From Thermoplasmata archaeon (GTDB lineage Archaea; Thermoplasmatota; Thermoplasmata; Lutacidiplasmatales; UBA184), in assembly GCA_021798415.1 (NCBI GenBank), contig JAJZGO010000068.1:1-7789 (forward strand): a stretch of 7,789 nucleotides of DNA. The letters are read 5' to 3'. Position numbers and translations under genes: made by a program. The notes under the pieces were generated by a model. The model did no database searches. It had not been told where the DNA came from and was given only the letters and a program-made list of their open reading frames with translations. Below are positions 7,101 to 7,789 of this stretch, one piece after another (the first letter of the stretch is position 1; every line of letters begins with the position of its first letter).

Positions 7101-7128
7101 GCGACCTAATCGGTCGACCGCCGGTCGC
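7101..7128. repeat. Nested inverted repeat in the nrdJ leader
   Basis: The outer arms GCGACC (7101-7106) and GGTCGC (7123-7128) enclose the perfect palindrome CGGTCGACCG (7111-7120). Several alternative pairings of the GGTCG/CGACC units are possible. If transcription starts near 7218, this lies within the nrdJ leader and would form an RNA hairpin. It could equally be a DNA-binding site. No known regulator site is matched. Confidence 0.4.
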
Positions 7129-7188
7129 TGAAACGCCCTCGGGAGGAGGCCGTTTCTTGCCGAAAGACCGCGATCGACGACGCGGATT

Positions 7189-7204
7189 GTGTCGCTCGAG
7201 ACAC
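7189..7204. promoter_or_regulatory. Inverted repeat just downstream of the predicted nrdJ transcription start, candidate operator
   Basis: GTGTC-GCTCGA-GACAC is an exact inverted repeat with five-base arms. It would sit about 14-29 bases downstream of a transcription start near 7218, a common position for a repressor site in archaea. It is not an NrdR box, whose arms run in the opposite sense (ACAC...GTGT) around an AT-rich centre. Confidence 0.35.
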
Positions 7205-7238
7205 CTCGAAAACCCTCCGGCGCCGCCTACAGTGACCC

Positions 7239-7250
7239 AGTATAAGGTTG
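7239..7250 (-). promoter_or_regulatory. Probable nrdJ promoter (TATA/BRE-like)
   Basis: On the minus strand GCAACCTTATACTG combines an AA-containing BRE-like stretch with CTTATA (7246-7241), which fits the archaeal box-A pattern YTTAWA. It is the only good TATA-like site in the region upstream of nrdJ. It predicts a transcription start near 7218 and a leader of about 175 bases, long for an archaeal gene. The reverse reading TATAAG could serve a plus-strand transcript but lacks the upstream AA. Confidence 0.5.
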
Positions 7251-7677
7251 CTCGGTTCGACGACCCCGCGGACCGTGCAAAGTTGCGTCGTCCGAAGCGC
7301 TCAACGCGTTCCTTGGTTAGAGCGTTTGCGAGTTCGGGCGCACGTGCGTCGCACTCGACGCCCGCGGACGCCGGGTCGCACGTCGCACCGGCGTTGGGAC
7401 GTCGCGGCGGGGCCACGGAGGACGACGAGCCCGAGGGAGCGTCCCCGCGGTGCGACCCGCCGCCCGAAGCCGGGGAGTTTGTCGGCTCGTCGACCGTCTT
7501 ACTCCTCGTCCCCCGCCGCCCGGCTCCTTCCTTCTCTCGCCCTTGGGCCCCGCGGTCGACCTCCGGGGTCAGGATCGTCGGGCCGCTCGCGCCCGAGGGC
7601 GATCGCCGTCTACGCCGCGTTCTTTGTCGTACCCTGCGGGCACGACCGGTCCCGACGCGGGCGACCCGGTGCGGTCG
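7250..7677. other. Long noncoding stretch with GC-rich inverted and direct repeats; no recognised RNA gene
   Basis: Open frames cross this stretch on both strands, but they lack coding codon bias and conserved motifs. In one sampled minus-strand stretch around 7280-7330, 11 of 18 third positions were G or C, against about nine in ten or more in real genes here. GTCGCAC occurs at 7348-7354, 7375-7381 and 7382-7388, and inverted at 7450-7456. CGGGTCGCAC (7372-7381) can pair with GTGCGACCCG (7450-7459), and CGACGAGCC (7423-7431) with GGCTCGTCG (7484-7492). Small hairpins lie at 7463-7474 and 7643-7677. I looked for tRNA, SRP RNA and RNase P RNA core motifs and did not find them. A lineage-specific noncoding RNA or a regulatory region remains possible. 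Confidence 0.4.
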
Positions 7678-7789
7678 CTACGCGGCCGGCGGGGGCGGCA
7701 GGAGCCGCATCGCGCACGGCATCACGACCCCACAGTCCCCGCAGTAGAGCCCCTCCTCGGCGACCCAGAGGAACGCTCCGCACCGCTCG
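7678..7789 (-). CDS. C-terminal end of a cysteine-rich, zinc-ribbon-like protein, cut by the window edge
   Basis: Reading leftward from the right edge, one frame gives 36 residues, ERCGAFLWVAEEGLYCGD followed by CGVVMPCAMRLLPPPPAA, then TAG at 7680-7678. The start lies beyond the window. Thirty-four of 36 third positions are G or C, matching real genes here and unlike the adjacent noncoding DNA. The cysteines form C-x12-C-x2-C with a fourth Cys six residues later, so a zinc-ribbon or similar metal site is likely. The first cysteine may be the second half of a CxxC pair begun outside the window. The tail is Pro/Ala-rich. The function cannot be assigned from this fragment; a nucleic-acid-binding or general zinc-ribbon protein is one possibility. 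It reads in the same direction as nrdJ but is about 635 bases upstream, so a shared transcript is uncertain. Confidence 0.65.
   Translation of the reverse strand, partial: ERCGAFLWVAEEGLYCGDCGVVMPCAMRLLPPPPAA

Noticed and set aside
7201..7240. Possible cobalamin riboswitch: GGTCACTG on the minus strand resembles part of a B12 box
   Set aside because: The match is short and inexact, the remaining conserved core is missing, and it sits at the predicted promoter rather than in the transcript.
7250..7265. GGTTCGA resembling a tRNA T-arm
   Set aside because: The flanking bases do not form the five-pair T-stem, and no acceptor, D-arm or anticodon arm could be laid out around it.
7048..7416. Minus-strand open frame of 122 codons ending six bases before the nrdJ start
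   Set aside because: Its position looks operon-like, but sampled codons have only about 60% G/C at third positions, the product has no motif, and the likely nrdJ promoter lies inside it.
7420..7600. SRP RNA or RNase P RNA, prompted by GGGGTCAGG on the plus strand and CCCCGGCTTC on the minus strand
   Set aside because: The required neighbouring core motifs, such as the SRP GGAAGGGAGCAG-type segment and the RNase P GAGGAAAGTC and ACAGAA segments, were not found.
7079..7747. Plus-strand open frame of 222 codons over the noncoding region
   Set aside because: Low-complexity product, mixed codon bias, and it overlaps the zinc-ribbon frame and the leader elements.

Overview
The window is very GC-rich, and its coding regions have G or C at nearly every third codon position. 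Transcription signals look archaeal. There are short AT-rich TATA/BRE-like islands in an otherwise GC-rich background, starts with almost no leader, and GTG starts that overlap the previous stop codon, alongside a few good Shine-Dalgarno sites. A GC-rich archaeon such as a soil or sediment Thermoplasmatota lineage is my best guess. This is inference; no rRNA or other taxonomic marker is present, and a GC-rich bacterium is not formally excluded.

Layout, left to right. (1) Positions 1-716, minus strand: a two-lobed GNAT acetyltransferase, open at the left edge. (2) A 66-base divergent spacer. (3) Plus strand: a DUF2400/TIGR02757 protein with an endonuclease III-like iron-sulfur cysteine loop, overlapped by a 131-residue unknown gene through a shared GTGA. 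(4) An AT-rich promoter with two overlapping inverted repeats, then a MarR-type regulator and a DHA-type MFS efflux transporter, again joined by a GTGA overlap. This looks like a self-regulated efflux operon. (5) Minus strand, tail-to-tail with the transporter at a 16-base gap: a complete 930-residue adenosylcobalamin-dependent (class II) ribonucleotide reductase, NrdJ. (6) About 635 bases without a supported protein gene. They hold a probable nrdJ promoter roughly 200 bases upstream of its start, a hairpin-bearing leader, and a GC-rich block of inverted and direct repeats. (7) Minus strand at the right edge: the last 36 residues of a cysteine-rich, zinc-ribbon-like protein.

The genes do not form one pathway. 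NrdJ supplies deoxyribonucleotides independently of oxygen and needs cobalamin. The DUF2400 protein is a candidate DNA-repair-type enzyme. The MarR/MFS pair is a drug or metabolite efflux unit. The GNAT protein modifies an unknown substrate. I found no convincing novel multi-gene system. The points most worth a second look are the conserved Lys/Asp/4-Cys arrangement in the DUF2400 protein and its unknown coupled partner, the overlapping operator repeats in front of marR, and the structured noncoding region upstream of nrdJ.
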